The translations under genes were made by a program, and so were the position numbers. A stretch of DNA of 64,000 nucleotides. Source: Dreissena polymorpha (Eukaryota; Mollusca; Bivalvia; Myida; Dreissenidae). Under the pieces are notes generated by a model, which was not told where the DNA came from, did no database searches, and saw only the letters and a program-made list of their open reading frames with translations. Shown here one piece after another: positions 23,422 through 35,300 of the stretch (position 1 is its first letter; every line of letters starts with the position of its first letter). The stretch is from positions 101,957,384-102,021,383 of the forward strand of contig NC_068359.1 in the NCBI RefSeq assembly GCF_020536995.1, read 5' to 3'.

Positions 23422-24918
23422 AAGCATACATAAAATGCGTATTTTATACGTTATATAAGCAATCTTCGTAGTTTCACAAATTTAAACGACGACAACAGAA
23501 CTCTCCAAATTAATCAATCATTTTGCGTTGCAACGCTTTATAATTTTTATGTTTTTAAATCGTCAAAAGATGCATATAATGGCTATATTAGACCATGGCA
23601 AATGTTCAGTAATACTGTTTCCTCACAAATATCATACACTACGTGGCCCGCGATTTTTGCCTAAATCACCGACACGCGGTGGTCATTATTTATTTTGGGT
23701 GAAAAATCACCGCAATCTCGCGCGTTTCATCACGCTAGGTCGAGCATGATCACAGCGAATGCGATAAATATAATCTCCACGGTGATTCACCGCGATTCAC
23801 CGCGTTCCCGGTCAACATGGTGAAGAACGATTTTCCTACGTTACATGTACATTTATAATCTTCACAGAGATTATAGCAATATGGGATTATTAGCATTGTT
23901 GGCAGATATAATTGAGTATCCTTTTTAAAATGTCAACATGTATTTCACACCCATATCCCTGACAGTTTTTTTTTGTCTTTTTAAATGCTGCGTATAAAAC
24001 AAAACAGTGTTCGCACCTAGCTGTATGATACCGCACCTGGTGGAGTGATAATTGCATTTTTGATTATGCAATTAACAGTTTGAAGCCATGGAGAACTCAT
24101 AACTGATTGTAATGTAATCGTCGTATTTTTCCGAGTCTCTCGATTCCCCGATACATACGTTTCAACTGTCTCAATCACATACATGCAACTTCTTCCGTCT
24201 TTATTCATTACTCGATAATCCCGCATATGCCCAATTTCCATTTAAAAAGCGAATTCTGGTTAATATTGACAATAAGAGTCCAAAAGAATGTCATACACAA
24301 ACGTTCGAAATTATCAAATGAATTTCGGCATATGTTTCTATTTAAAGATTTGATGAAATAAGCCCCCAATCAGATCAGTTGTATTGTACATGCGTAAATC
24401 TGTTTGCACGTGTCGTGTACAGCAATTTTCGGTTACAAATTCTATCCACAAATACATAGTGCAAATGAATTAAATTTAATTTCTTTGTTCTGATAAAAAG
24501 CGCGCGAAAATTGGCGTGTGTGTATTTATTTGTAAATAAACATTTCATAGTGGGTAAAACATTGATATCATTAATTTTAATTTCCATTAAAAGTTTTGTT
24601 GTGAATTTCAACTTATTATTACCGGGTACCTCGCGAAATACTTGGCATTGACATTTCCTCTAAATAAAATATAATTTAAACACACTGTATTGTAACCGTT
24701 ACGCTGTTTCAGTTCCTTCGTTATTGAAACAATTATTGCATTGTATACTGACTACACACAAATGTCGTGTACAGTTCATAATATTCTTAAACGACCAATA
24801 AATAAATTAATTTAAGTTTAGATTAAATGCAACATGTACACGTCATATTCTGGGAATCAAGAAAGGGAGTTAATATTGTGAAGATAAACCAATATCTGTT
24901 TATTGAAATTGTCAAACT

Positions 24919-24920
<2 letters not shown>

Positions 24921-24957
<37 letters not shown>

Positions 24958-24958
24958 T
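24921..24958. repeat. (TA)n microsatellite
   Basis: TA run with one interruption, inside element Y. Confidence 0.9.
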
Positions 24959-25599
24959 AGCAATTCTTATGAAAATAAATATCGTTATTTTAAATGTTTT
25001 ATGCAAGTCTGTTTCCGAGAGCATATATGGGAATTAAATGTGTGAGCTTCTTCAATATGTTAACAGCTAAACAATCATTGTTTTGACAGACGACACGTGC
25101 TTATCTTAAGTTTGTTTCTGGTAATACACAGGATATTGGATGTTCAGGGCTTGTTTGGATAATAAAACAAAGACGCAGTCGGCGGTTTTCAGTAGAACTT
25201 TTGTACTTACCAACTTAATCGATAGTGCACATGCTTATCTAACGTTTAGGGATCATCAACACGGGTCCTAGCAACTTCCACGGACCATAATACACAGCCC
25301 AATGGTTACTTTCAGTAGCACGTGGTCAGAAACTAACAAGTTCAAGTAATAAAGCACAGAGATTATCATCTGAAAAATTGCACGAGGTCTGAAATGAAAC
25401 AGAATGCCACCAAATCAAATGATTCACCGCCTAATTTTGAGTGTACAGTAACAAACTATGTTTGAGACATTTAAAATAACGATAATTCCGAATGATCACG
25501 GCTTCCATTTTCAAAAGTATATGCCGTTCAACATTGCTCGAGAAATAGTAAAGACAAACGTTTACTATTGTTCCATCAAATGAATTTTACACGCTACTA

Positions 25600-25664
25600 C
25601 AGGGCTAGCGCTGGCCCAAAAAATGTTTGAGCCACCCTGATCCAGGGGGGGTCCGGGGGCATGC

Positions 25665-25698
<34 letters not shown>

Positions 25699-27302
25699 TT
25701 TGATCCTAGATTGTCTGTGGTGCGTTTTGGGCCTTTTGCCAATCAGTTTTTGTTTGTTTCAAATAACAATATATACTATAGATTTTTCATATTTCTTTAA
25801 ATGACAACAAGCACATGTCACATCATATTATGCATCACATCACAATTTTCATAGTAATAGAGATATTTTCATACAGCACATTTTTAACAACAAGATGAAT
25901 GGCATGTAAAATACAAGCATACATTTCATTCACAAAATACATTGCAAACAAATCCTGCTATATACAGAGAACAAAGTCATGACATGTATCATTATTATTT
26001 TATTATTATTCTGCGCTGTTTTTTACCAGCCTACAGTTTGTAGATCTGTAGTCAACATCTTTGCAGTCTTTTCCTTCAATTGAGATTTTCATGAGATGTT
26101 CCAAATTTTTTACAGTCAAACAATTTCTTAGATCAGTTTTGATTACATTCTGCCTACTGAGCCCTCGTTCACAATCAACTGTAGACACTGGGGATACTAA
26201 CAACCTTTTGGCAGCTTCTGCTGATGCTAGATAGGAATGGACATTTTTAATTGCCAAATTTGCATCAGAGTGTATGTCAGTCACTGACTTGTTTCCAGAA
26301 TTATGGCTGGCTCTTGCAAAATTGGAAAACAAAGCAGTTCAGACTGTGAGCCTTCAATTCCTACAGTACCTAAGTAGTCAGAGACAGTGTCAATGTCTGA
26401 GTGTATTTGTGGGACTGGGATACTGGGGTCAAATAGATTGCTCATGGCTGTAAGGACAGACCGGCATCACTGTTGTCTGAAAACCTGCTATTCAGACTTG
26501 TGACCATAATGTTCATGAACTTTTGGCATACAGACTCAGCTTCAGTTCTTTGTTTGACACTGTACGGACAAAGTGGTTACTTCCATTTATATAGTAGACA
26601 ACATGAATTAAAATTCCTATGCGTTACAAATTCGTAACTTTAATTAAACTTTAATTGCAATTAAACAGCGTGTGTTTTTCACGTTTTCCTTTGATTCAAA
26701 TACGCCGCTGTTAGTAAGCATAGTGTGTGAGTAAAACGATCAAATTAATTAATTATCACCTTTTCATTTCAATCAAAAATCGGCAGAAAGTTGTAACATC
26801 AACGACATAGAACTAATTATTTAATTATCACTCTTTAATTTAGATCGATAGTCAGCTTGGAAATAATTAATTTATTGTCACGCTGATTTTCATTTTTAAT
26901 ATTATAATACGACATTTGCGACCGGCCGCTATTTCGTTTGCAGACGACAATATTAACTGTGTATTCAAAGCTCCACCCATTTTTACGTTTCATTCAACAA
27001 CGTCATTTCATGTGTAAGCGAGCTCAATTTTGATTGGCCAGCAACCATGTGCACTTCAATAACAATAAGGTCAAGCGATGTCTCGATACAGATGCAGACC
27101 GGTTTTTGTTCACTGTTTAAATTGCGAATACTTTAATTGAAACAAAGAGAAAAATATAGAAAACCAGTTTCGGGTTAAAATGGCGGCTGTTTTCAATGAA
27201 ATTTTACGAGATTTTAGCATTTTCGCAAATCGGATTTTTCTTGAGCCAAATTCTCAATATTTTCGCAAATGGCTCAAGTGGCGAACGACAGCGCGAGCCC
27301 TG
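25600..27302. mobile_element. hAT-like element with 6-bp TSD, 1.7 kb
   Basis: Left end CAGGGCTAGCGCTGGCC, right end in complement CAGGGCTCGCGCTGTCG; both are followed by a TTGAGCC motif in the same relative position. The flanks are CTACTA at 25594-25599 and 27303-27308. A poly-C run lies at 25666-25689. The interior keeps the C-terminal part of a hAT transposase on the - strand (26006-26332). The element is about half the size of a full hAT transposon, so it is an internally deleted derivative. Confidence 0.87.
26006..26332 (-). pseudogene. hAT transposase C-terminal dimerisation domain (fragment)
   Basis: 108 codons. The middle reads AAKRLLVSPVSTVDCERGLS followed by RQNVIKTDLRNCLTVKNLEH and LMKISIEGK. 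This is the typical hAT C-terminal signature (S-x-VDCERG-S...IKT-LRN-L...L-LM-I-IEG), of the type also found in the ZNF862 and KIAA1586 relatives. The N-terminal BED finger and the RNase H-like catalytic part are absent here, and a full transposase would need several hundred more residues. It lies between matching CAGGG ends, which supports a transposon origin over a domesticated gene. Confidence 0.85.
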
Positions 27303-28791
27303 CTACTATTTTATTAAATAGATCTAGCAGCCCAATCAGGATTGGAGACGCGTACATCATCTGAAGCAATGTGTAAATTTAAATTTAGATGCACATGTAA
27401 AAGTCATTTTCTGAAAATCGGGACGAAGTGAAAGTATTCATTTTACATATAAACCATTTGATTTTATTCAAATGGTCGACATTTTTTATATTTGTGTCGT
27501 CTGTGTATTTTAGCAAGTTTTATGCAAATATATATCGTTTATTTCAACGTTTAAAGCAAGTCTCATTTCCGAGATTAAACTATGTAAATTTCTTCGATAT
27601 GGTTACTGACCTACTAAATCATTGACAGATGACATCCGATGGTAATTGTATGAAGTATGCAGAGAAGCTGACGAAATGTTAAAACAATCGCGTAGAAGTA
27701 AAAATATCAGGTTATTATCTGTACCTGTTTCTTTTATCCGCGAATTATTGCCGAGTGCCTCAGCATGATTCAGAGTCATGAATACTCGTTGTGGCTGCGG
27801 AGAAACTTCGAGAACAAAAGAATCTGTAGCCGCGAACTTTGTTGGTTTTGCGTGAGCCGTACTGTACAATTGTTATTTCAACAAAAAGATATTGTTTGGA
27901 AATCAGGATTCGACATTCAGCATGTACGGTGTTTACTTTCATATTGGAATACATTTTCGTGATATAATGTGATCGTCAATAATAATGACATTAGTTAATA
28001 AGTTGAAATTTAAATATAGTAGTCAACGCCAACCACGGCGATTCGCTGTGTTTTGTGATGATTCAACAGCTGATGTTTATCGCGAGATGGTCGCAGTGAA
28101 ATCACGGCGGAATCATTACGAATCACCCGTAGAGTGTTATCACAGTGAATCACCGCGATTTGCGGCGAATTATTGCAATTTGCCACGTTGGCCCAAACGC
28201 GGTGATCGGTGATATAGGCAAAAATCGCGGGCCGCGTAGTGTAACTAAACCGAAAATTTGCGAATCTGAAACAACTTTTTTCAATTTTGTCAATTTACCA
28301 AACCGTGAAAAGATCCCTATAACTAAATATTGTCTTCATTGTAAGAAGACATTGAAGCAGCACTTTATAATATTAAATGCTGTCAAACATGCACTTAAAA
28401 CAATTTTAATTCTGTTACTTATAATCATATGTATAATACTGAATGTCTCCCAATTTCATGGTTTATCGCACTATTTTTTCCAATTTTGTGGTTTATTGCG
28501 CTAATTTTCCCAAAACAAATGGCACAGGCTGTAACAAATCAAAGCAAAACAATCAATTAACAGATTTAATTATTAGCAACTAGATTCATCTAATGCTTTA
28601 TGTACCCTTAAACTGATATGTGACCCAGTCATGGTGTTTTACTGCTCAAAATGATTGAAAAGTTTAAAACTACTGACAACAGCCCAAAGCTACTGAGAGA
28701 TGCCCTCCATACTACTGAGAAGCCATTGGTAGGGTAAACAGGTCTGGGCATTGTGTTTCTGACAAACGCATCTCTGTTTTCCTTCCTAATG

Positions 28792-30650
28792 CAGGCTTGG
28801 CGAAATTGGAAAAACTATGCCGGTCATCCGGACAGGCATTTCAGAAAATGTGCTGGTCCAGAGAAAATTTAGCTGGACCGAAAAAAACAACAACACAACT
28901 ATGTACATTAACATAAACCGTTTATTTTAGCTCAACAAATCACTGCCAGTGCTTTATCCTAATAAGATAACAGTTTTTCGGTGTTCATCAATTCGTCTTG
29001 ATAGTGTGGACAATCTTCTTCAATTTCCATATCTTCTTCAGTGTCACACAGTTTAGCAATCTCCTTTTCGAATAAATTTGCAGTTAACAGACACTAACTT
29101 GTACAATGTAAATTGATGACATTTTTGGAGACCTATGACGAGTGCATGTTATAAAGATATCACTAGAACATTGTTTATATTTTTATAAACAACCTTTTAA
29201 AGCCATGCTTTATAAAGAAATTCATATTTTAATGTCCTTATCTACTCGAAAAATATGTCAAAGCTATCAAGATCTTTTTTGATAGAATGCAGTTGCCGAT
29301 TTTGCGACTGAGTTTGAAGTAGGTGTTGTGTAACCAGTTGGATTTGCTAATTGTACGTAACAAACTTATTGCTAACATCAAAACAATGAGTGATTTCATT
29401 ATGTACACACCGGTCTTACTGACCTGTGTACTATCGCAAAAAGAATTGTGGGTAGCACTTCTTTTACGAGTGAAAAGTGAAAGCGAAAGTAGGTCAGGTA
29501 ATCGTGCTTCTTATAATGGCTATCAGTCTTAATAGAGATTCAAAATCACATTTAAACATAACTAAATATCATTTCTTTTAACAACATTCTGTTTAAAACA
29601 AGCGCTAAAAAACGGGTTTTTATGTCCCCCACTATAGTAGTGGGGGACATATTGTTTTTGCCCTGTCTGTCTGTTGGTCTGTCTGTCTGTTTGCGCCAAC
29701 TTTAACATTTTGCAATAACTTTTGCTATATTGAAGAACTTCATATTTGGCATGCATGTGTATCTCATTAAGCTGCACATTTTGAGTGGTGAAAGGTCAAG
29801 GTCATCCTTCAAGGTCAGAGGTCAAATATATGTGGCCAAAATCGCTCATTTTATGTATACTTTTGCAATATTGAAGATAGCAACTTGATATTTGGCATGC
29901 ATGTGTATCTCATGGAGCTGCACATTTTGAGTGGTGAAAGGTCAAGGTCATCCTTCAAGGTCAGAGGTCAATTATATGTGACCAAAATCGCTCATTTTAT
30001 GAATACTTTTGCAATATTGAAGATAGCAATTTGATATTTGGCATGCATGTGCATCTCATGGAGCTGCTCATTTTGAGTGGTGAAAGGTCAAGGTCATCCT
30101 TCAAGGTCAGAGGTCAAATATATGTGGCCCAAATCGCTTATTTTATGAATACTTTTGCAATATTGAAGATAGCAACTTGATATTTGGCATGCATGTGTAT
30201 CTCATGGAGCTGAACTTTTTGAGTGGTGAAAGGTCAAGGTCAAGCTCATCCTTCACAAGGTCAAGGTCATCCTACAATGTCAAACATCATATAGGGGGAC
30301 ATTGTGTTTCACAAACACATCTTGTCTTTATTTATTAACATTTTCATTCCTACGCAAAACTACTTTTGCGGAAGCATAATTCCCCAAACCAGGGGAATGT
30401 GATGCGTCGTAGTAAAGTGGTGATAATAACGTAGTGACGTCAACATCAAAGTATAGAATGTGAGTGATTTCATTTTCATGATGTAGTAAGGGGGTTTGCT
30501 CTTCGAATTTTCAACTTTGAAAAAAATATGATTTGTTTGCATTTATTTCACATTTTGCCGGTCGCCAGGACCGACACTCTTGTTAAACCTGCCGGACCAA
30601 ATGGAAATCTGCTGGTCAGGACTGGCGGACCGGCAATTTCGCCAAGCCTG
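28792..30650. mobile_element. hAT-like element with 6-bp TSD, holding a family A element
   Basis: TIR CAGGCTTGGCGAAATTG on the left and CAATTTCGCCAAGCCTG on the right, flanked by CTAATG at 28786-28791 and 30651-30656. Subterminal CCGGTCATCCGGACAGG and GGACTGGCGGACCGG resemble those of the element at 21476, so the two are relatives. A coding-like acidic stretch on the - strand (about 28970-29080) reads LFEKEIAKLCDTEEDMEIEE and ends at a stop. The family A element at 29617-30330 sits inside. Confidence 0.87.
29617..30330 (+). mobile_element. Tandem-core element, family A, complete
   Basis: 5' hairpin GTCCCCCACTATAGTAGTGG followed by GGGAC, then CCCTGTCTGTCTGTTGGTCT, about four core units of ~150 bp with AAAGGTCAAGGTCATCC, and the 3' hairpin TGTGTTTCACAAACACA followed by TCTTGT. 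It is preceded by a T run. Confidence 0.85.
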
Positions 30651-30656
30651 CTAATG

Positions 30657-31361
30657 AATGTCTGTGAACGGCTTATTCACAATTTCAACATGGACATTTC
30701 ACAAATCTAACATGGCCACAAAGATTCAATATTAAAAGTAGTGCTCAAACGGGTACCCAAAAAAAACGAATCCGCGGGTAAGAAAAATACCGGCGGATCC
30801 GGGTGAAAGTTTCTCATCTGCGAACGATACCGTTTGGGTCGCAAGCTATGTAGTGTAAGATTACATGTTTAACGTGTAGTCAAATCATCTCTTAAAAACA
30901 AGTGAAGTAAAATCACATCCTTAATCATTTTAAGCAGTGTTGTTATTTCAAATAGACATAAATGAATAGAAGTGAAGCACCAAAAGCGTTAACATTCAGT
31001 TTAATTTGTTATTCACGTCCCAAAATGGTGACGTTAAAAAAAACGAAACTTTTATTGTAAAATATATCGACTTCAAAGTAGAAAAGGCAGTTAGGGCTTA
31101 GAGGGAAATTCTCCTCAAAATAAGACAAGCTTTATGTAAACTTGCTTAACAGGTTTTCCTATATATGCACTCTTGATCGCTATTCCAAGTAATACTAACA
31201 TTTGCTAAGTTCAACAGTATACCTAATACATAGTTATTCAGTTCAGTGTTTCATTCATAATTAAATAAATCAAAACAATAAAAAGTGTAATATTCTAAAC
31301 AATATACTTGACAAACAGTTGAATATTTAAGAACGCTAAAACATGTTATGACAATGTAGTT
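30657..31361. other. No feature recognised
   Basis: AT-rich DNA before the next array. A GGGTACCC-like and CGGCGGATCC motif near 30755-30800 was not assigned. Confidence 0.4.
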
Positions 31362-31803
31362 TTATTGTCCCCTACCTGTTTCACCGGAGGAGACTTGTGG
31401 TTTGCGCTTGTGTCCGTCAGTCTGTGAGTCTGTCACACTTTTCTGGATCCTGCGATAACTTTAAAAGTTCTTAATATTTTTTCATGAAACTTAAAACATG
31501 GATAGATGGCAATATGGACATTATGCACATCATTTCATTTTGTTCCTACGTCAAAAATTCTGGTTGCTATGGCAACAAATAGACTAGAAATACTGCTGAA
31601 AATAATGGTTTTCTGGATCCTGCGATAACTTAAAAAGTTCTTCATATTTTTCATGAAATTTGAAACATGGATAGATGGCAATATGGAGATTATGCACTTC
31701 ATTTCATTTTGTTCCTACGTCAAAAATTCTGGTTGCTATGGCAACAAAAAAACAACAAACAAATTCTGACAATGCTGGAATTTCTGACAAAGGTGGAGCC
31801 GGT
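31362..31803 (+). mobile_element. Tandem-core element, family B
   Basis: The start TGTCCCCTACCTGTTTCACC is followed by GGAGGAGAC, GTGTCCGTCAGTCTGTGAGT and two ~174-bp core units beginning TTCTGGATCCTGCGATAACT. The 3' end is not clear here. The related copy at 41020-41263 keeps it: hairpin ATTGCTTGGCAAT, then AGTCATGTT. Confidence 0.7.
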
Positions 31804-32189
31804 ATTTAAAATTTGACCCGCCGAACCAACCCGAAGAATATTTTTGACCTGTGTGAGCCCTAGTAAATTACACTTTAAGAGACTTTATTTAGTTGAAACA
31901 TATTTAAACAACGTTATGTTGAGAGAAAAAACTAGAGCTTAACTAGAATAGCAGCTTGTATTAAAAGCTTCGGATAGGAATTCATGTAGTTACACTCGAT
32001 GCTACAAGAAAATACATGTAGCACTTAACCAATATGAGGTGTATACCAATAATGTGTATAAAAGAAGGCATGAATGTTATTAAATGATATTTTAAATGCT
32101 GCAATGGTCTGGCTTTTAGAACAATGCGGATGGGATCAGTGTGTATGTCTACACAATTACAAAATTAATGTAATTTTTTACTACTGCAG

Positions 32190-32356
32190 GCACAGTGGCC
32201 AGACTATGAGAAGAACCCCAACGCGGAGGAGTTCCGTAAGCTGTTTGTTGGTGGCCTCGACACGAAGACCACTGAAGAGACGCTCAAGGAGTACTTCTCC
32301 AGCTATGGCTCCATTGAGACATGCGAGATCATGAAGGAGAGGAACAACTCTGCCAA
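32190..32356 (+). CDS. hnRNP exon a (start of RRM1)
   Basis: Acceptor CTACTGCAG; begins AQWPDYEKNPNAEEFRKLFV in phase 0. Ends AACTCTGCCAA before the donor GTAGGC, with the last lysine codon split after two bases. Confidence 0.93.
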
Positions 32357-35300
32357 GTAGGCAACCCCAGTTAACAACTTATTTATTGACGTCATTCGAC
32401 CCAACATCTGAATCAGGAATGGCAGGTTTCAGTAACTGCCATAAGCCATTGCATTAAGTTCTTGTAGTAAACCAGCTGACTGTCTCTGCAAAAGTCTGTC
32501 ATCTCTTAGACGAAGATTTAATAAAATCAATGGGTCCAGGAAAAATTCCTGAATACTTGGCCCTAATGGCTTTTATAAAAAAATACAGTTTTAAGTACCA
32601 ATTGAGCAGATGTGCAGGTTGGTCTGGACTTCAGTCAGACATTCCCAAAAGTATTGAAAGTCCTCAGGACATTTGGTCCTGTGGACGTAAAAAAACTTGC
32701 AGGACCGGACTGAGATTCAAAGAACCGAAACATCACGTCACTGACTCAAATTAATTGACATAGTGATAATTATGCCCCTTCGAAGAAGAGGGGGGGTATA
32801 TTGCTTTGCTCATGTCCGTCTGTCGGTCGGTCTGTCCAACAGGTGGTTGTCAGACGATAACTCAAGAACGCTTAGGCCAAGGATAATGAAACTTCATAGG
32901 TACATTGATCATGACTCACAGATGACCCCTATTGATTTTGAGGTCACTAGGTCAAAGGTCAAGGTCACTGTGACCCGAAATAGTAAAATGGTTTCCGGAT
33001 GATAATTCAAGAACGCTTATGCCTAGGATCATAAAACATCATAGGTAGATTGATCATGACTAGCAGATGATCCCTATTGATTTTCAGGTCACTAGGTCAA
33101 AGGTCAAGGTCACGGTGACCAGAAATAGTTAAATGGTTTCCGGATGATAATTCAAGAACCCTTATGCCTAGGATCATGAAACTTGATAGGTAGATTGATC
33201 ATGACTAGCAGATGACCCCTATTGATTTTCAGGTCACTAGGTCAAAGTTCACGGTCATGGTGACCCGAAATAGTAAAATGGTTTCCGGATGATAACTCAA
33301 GAACGCTTATGCCTAGGATCATGAAACTTGATAGGTACATTGATCATGACTGGCAGATGACCCCTATTGATTTTCAGGTCACTAGGTCAAAGGTCAAGGT
33401 CACGGTGACCCGAAATAGTAAAATGGTTTCCGGATGATAATTCAAGAACGCTTATGCCTAGGATCATGAAACTTCATAGGTAGATTGATCATGACTAGCA
33501 GATGATCCCTATTGATTTTCAGGTCACTAGGTCAAAGGTCAAGGTCACGGTGACCAGAAATAGTAAAATGGTTTCCGGATGATAATTCAAGAACCCTTAT
33601 GCCTAGGATCATGAAACTTGATAGGTAGATTGATCATGACTAGCAGATGACCCCTATTGATTTTCAGGTCACTAGGTCAAAGGTCAAGGTCACGGTGACC
33701 CGAAATAGTAAAATGGTTTCCGGATGATAACTCAAGAACGCTTATGCCTAGGATCATGAAACTTGATAGGTACATTGATCATGACTGGCAGATGACCCCT
33801 ATTGATTTTCAGGTCAAAGGTCAAGGTCACAGTGACCCGAAATATTAAAAATGGTTTCCTGATGATAACTCAGGAAAGCTTATGGCTAGGATCATGAAAC
33901 TTCATAGGTACATTGATCATGACTCGCAGATGACCCCTATTGATTTTCAGGTCACTAGGTCAAAGGTCAAGGTCACAGTGACAAAAAACAGCTTTACAAA
34001 ATGGCTGTCACTACAACTTAGAGCCCATATCCCCCGCATGCATGTTGTACAAACAGCCCTTGTTATAAAAATGGAATTAAAAATAAACAACACAACACCG
34101 AAAAATGAACACTTAACAAATTACAACAAACAGTATTCTTAAGAAAACCAAAAATTAGCTACAAACACTGCAATTTATTAATTAAAAATTCAATTAATTG
34201 TATACTGGTATGCAAATTTCTTTTAAAACAAATATTTTCTGATACTGAATGATAGAAAAGTGTGACAGTGAATAAATAATTTAAATACATTATTTTTACA
34301 AAAAAAATCGTATTTATGCTTGTAAGGAATCATGAAGTACCTTAAACAGCAGAACACATGTGGGATATAAATTGCACAATGTAACTCTCTTAAGTTTTTA
34401 AAAGCTCATAGCAATAATCAGTATTTAGACAATTAAATGACAAATATTTCCCGGTTGCGAAATTATTTATGACGACTCAGAATTAAACTACAAATGTCAA
34501 CAAACTGGCCACAAAGATATATAAATCAATTAAAAGCACTAAAAAATGTAAATGTTATTGGGAACGAACTGTTCATACAACGATTACAATCATCTGAGTT
34601 GCAGAACGTGTTTTCATTTGACCGCAAAAACGAATATATATATTAACGCTCATAGAAGGAAGCGTTCAGTTCCCATGCACAGAATGTTTATCTTATGCAA
34701 TCTGGGTGAGGATTGTTTTTGGGTCATCTGAGTTCAAAAACAAGGTCACTAGGTGAAAAACTAGGTCAAATAATAGAAAAACTTTGAGTAGACAATAGAG
34801 GTCGCAGTTTTCATCCAATCTTTATGAAATTTGGTCAGAATGTAAATCTTGATGGAATCTGGGTTGGGAATGTATTTGATTCATCTGGGGTCAAAAACTA
34901 GGTCACAAGGTCAAAAACTAGGTCAAATAATAGAAAAACCTTGTATAGACAATAGAGTTCGCAGTTTTCATCCAATCTTTATGAAATTTCGTCAGAATCT
35001 TTATCTTGATGTAATCTGGGTTGGGATTGTATTTGGGTCATCTTGGGTCAAAAACTAGGTCACCAGGTCAAATAATAGAAAAACCTTGTGTAGACAACAG
35101 AGGTCACAGTTTTCATCCAATCTTCATGAAATTTGGTCAGAATGTTTGTCTTGAAGATATCTGGGTTGGGATTGTATTTGGGTCATCTGGGGTCAAAAAC
35201 TAGGTCACTAGGCAGGGCCCTCAATCTATCAAATCTGCCGCCGAATTTCGGCGGCAGTCCCCCACCTGAAAAGTATACTTTTTTCCCCTTTTGGGGGGAA

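Larger units (their letters stand above)
23637..28241. mobile_element. 4.6-kb TA-targeted element (Y) with long subterminal repeats
   Basis: The ends CACTACGTGGCCCGCGATTT and, in complement on the right, CACTACGCGGCCCGCGATTT are followed on both sides by TTGCCTA(A/T)ATCACCGA and many CACCGCG/CGCGGTGA motifs over roughly 180 bp. TA flanks both ends and is single in the empty site. Degenerate internal direct repeats link 24960-25095 with 27515-27635 (TTTTATGCAA, CATTTCCGAGA-like). It contains a TA microsatellite and the hAT-like element at 25600-27302. No transposase recognised. The TA target fits Tc1/mariner-like or ISL2EU-like transposons, but this is unproven. Confidence 0.75.
23212..28320 (-). 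mobile_element. TIR element carrying a tRNA-like pol III unit, copy 2, split
   Basis: Reverse copy of the 495-bp element at 5246-5740. The segment 23212-23636 covers one end (AAAGGGTCCTTTTCAC), the tRNA-like unit and AGAGTTCTGTTGT-type sequence in complement. Segment 28242-28320 gives the other end. The copy at 5246 reads straight across the junction (complement: AATATCATAACTAAAAC), so 23637-28241 is an insertion that duplicated TA. Confidence 0.85.
20386..28746. mobile_element. 8.4-kb CAG-ended TIR element (X), host of further insertions
   Basis: A 13-bp perfect TIR: CAGACCTGTTTAC at 20386 and GTAAACAGGTCTG ending at 28746. CTACGGA-type motifs repeat just inside the left end and CTACTGA-type motifs just inside the right end. 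The flanking hexamers GTGATT and GGCATT match at 4 of 6 positions, which could be a decayed 6-bp TSD. Internal sequence includes T- and A-rich CCCATTTTGGGAAAA-type motifs near both ends. No transposase was recognised in the parts that belong to X itself. It holds the elements at 21476-22608 and 23212-28320. Confidence 0.65.
20063..28779 (+). mobile_element. Tandem-core element, family A, split by an 8.4-kb insertion
   Basis: The left part (20063-20385) has the hairpin TATGCCCCAAAAGAGGGCAT, a short GACTGTCCGTC, one core unit (GGCATGCATGTGTATCTCAT, GAAAGGTCAAGGTCATCC) and GCAGTAGGGGGC. The right part (28747-28779) supplies the missing 3' end GGCATTGTGTTTCTGAC and ACAAACGCATCTCTGTTT. The related copy near 38280-38320 shows these two parts joined without the insertion, which supports the split. 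Confidence 0.75.

Noticed and set aside
24017-24241. 74-residue ORF in element Y as a transposase piece
   Set aside because: No transposase motif and no continuation in neighbouring frames.
25666-25689. Poly-C run as a biological signal
   Set aside because: Long homopolymers here and at 45419 and 45542 are likely repeat slippage or assembly uncertainty.
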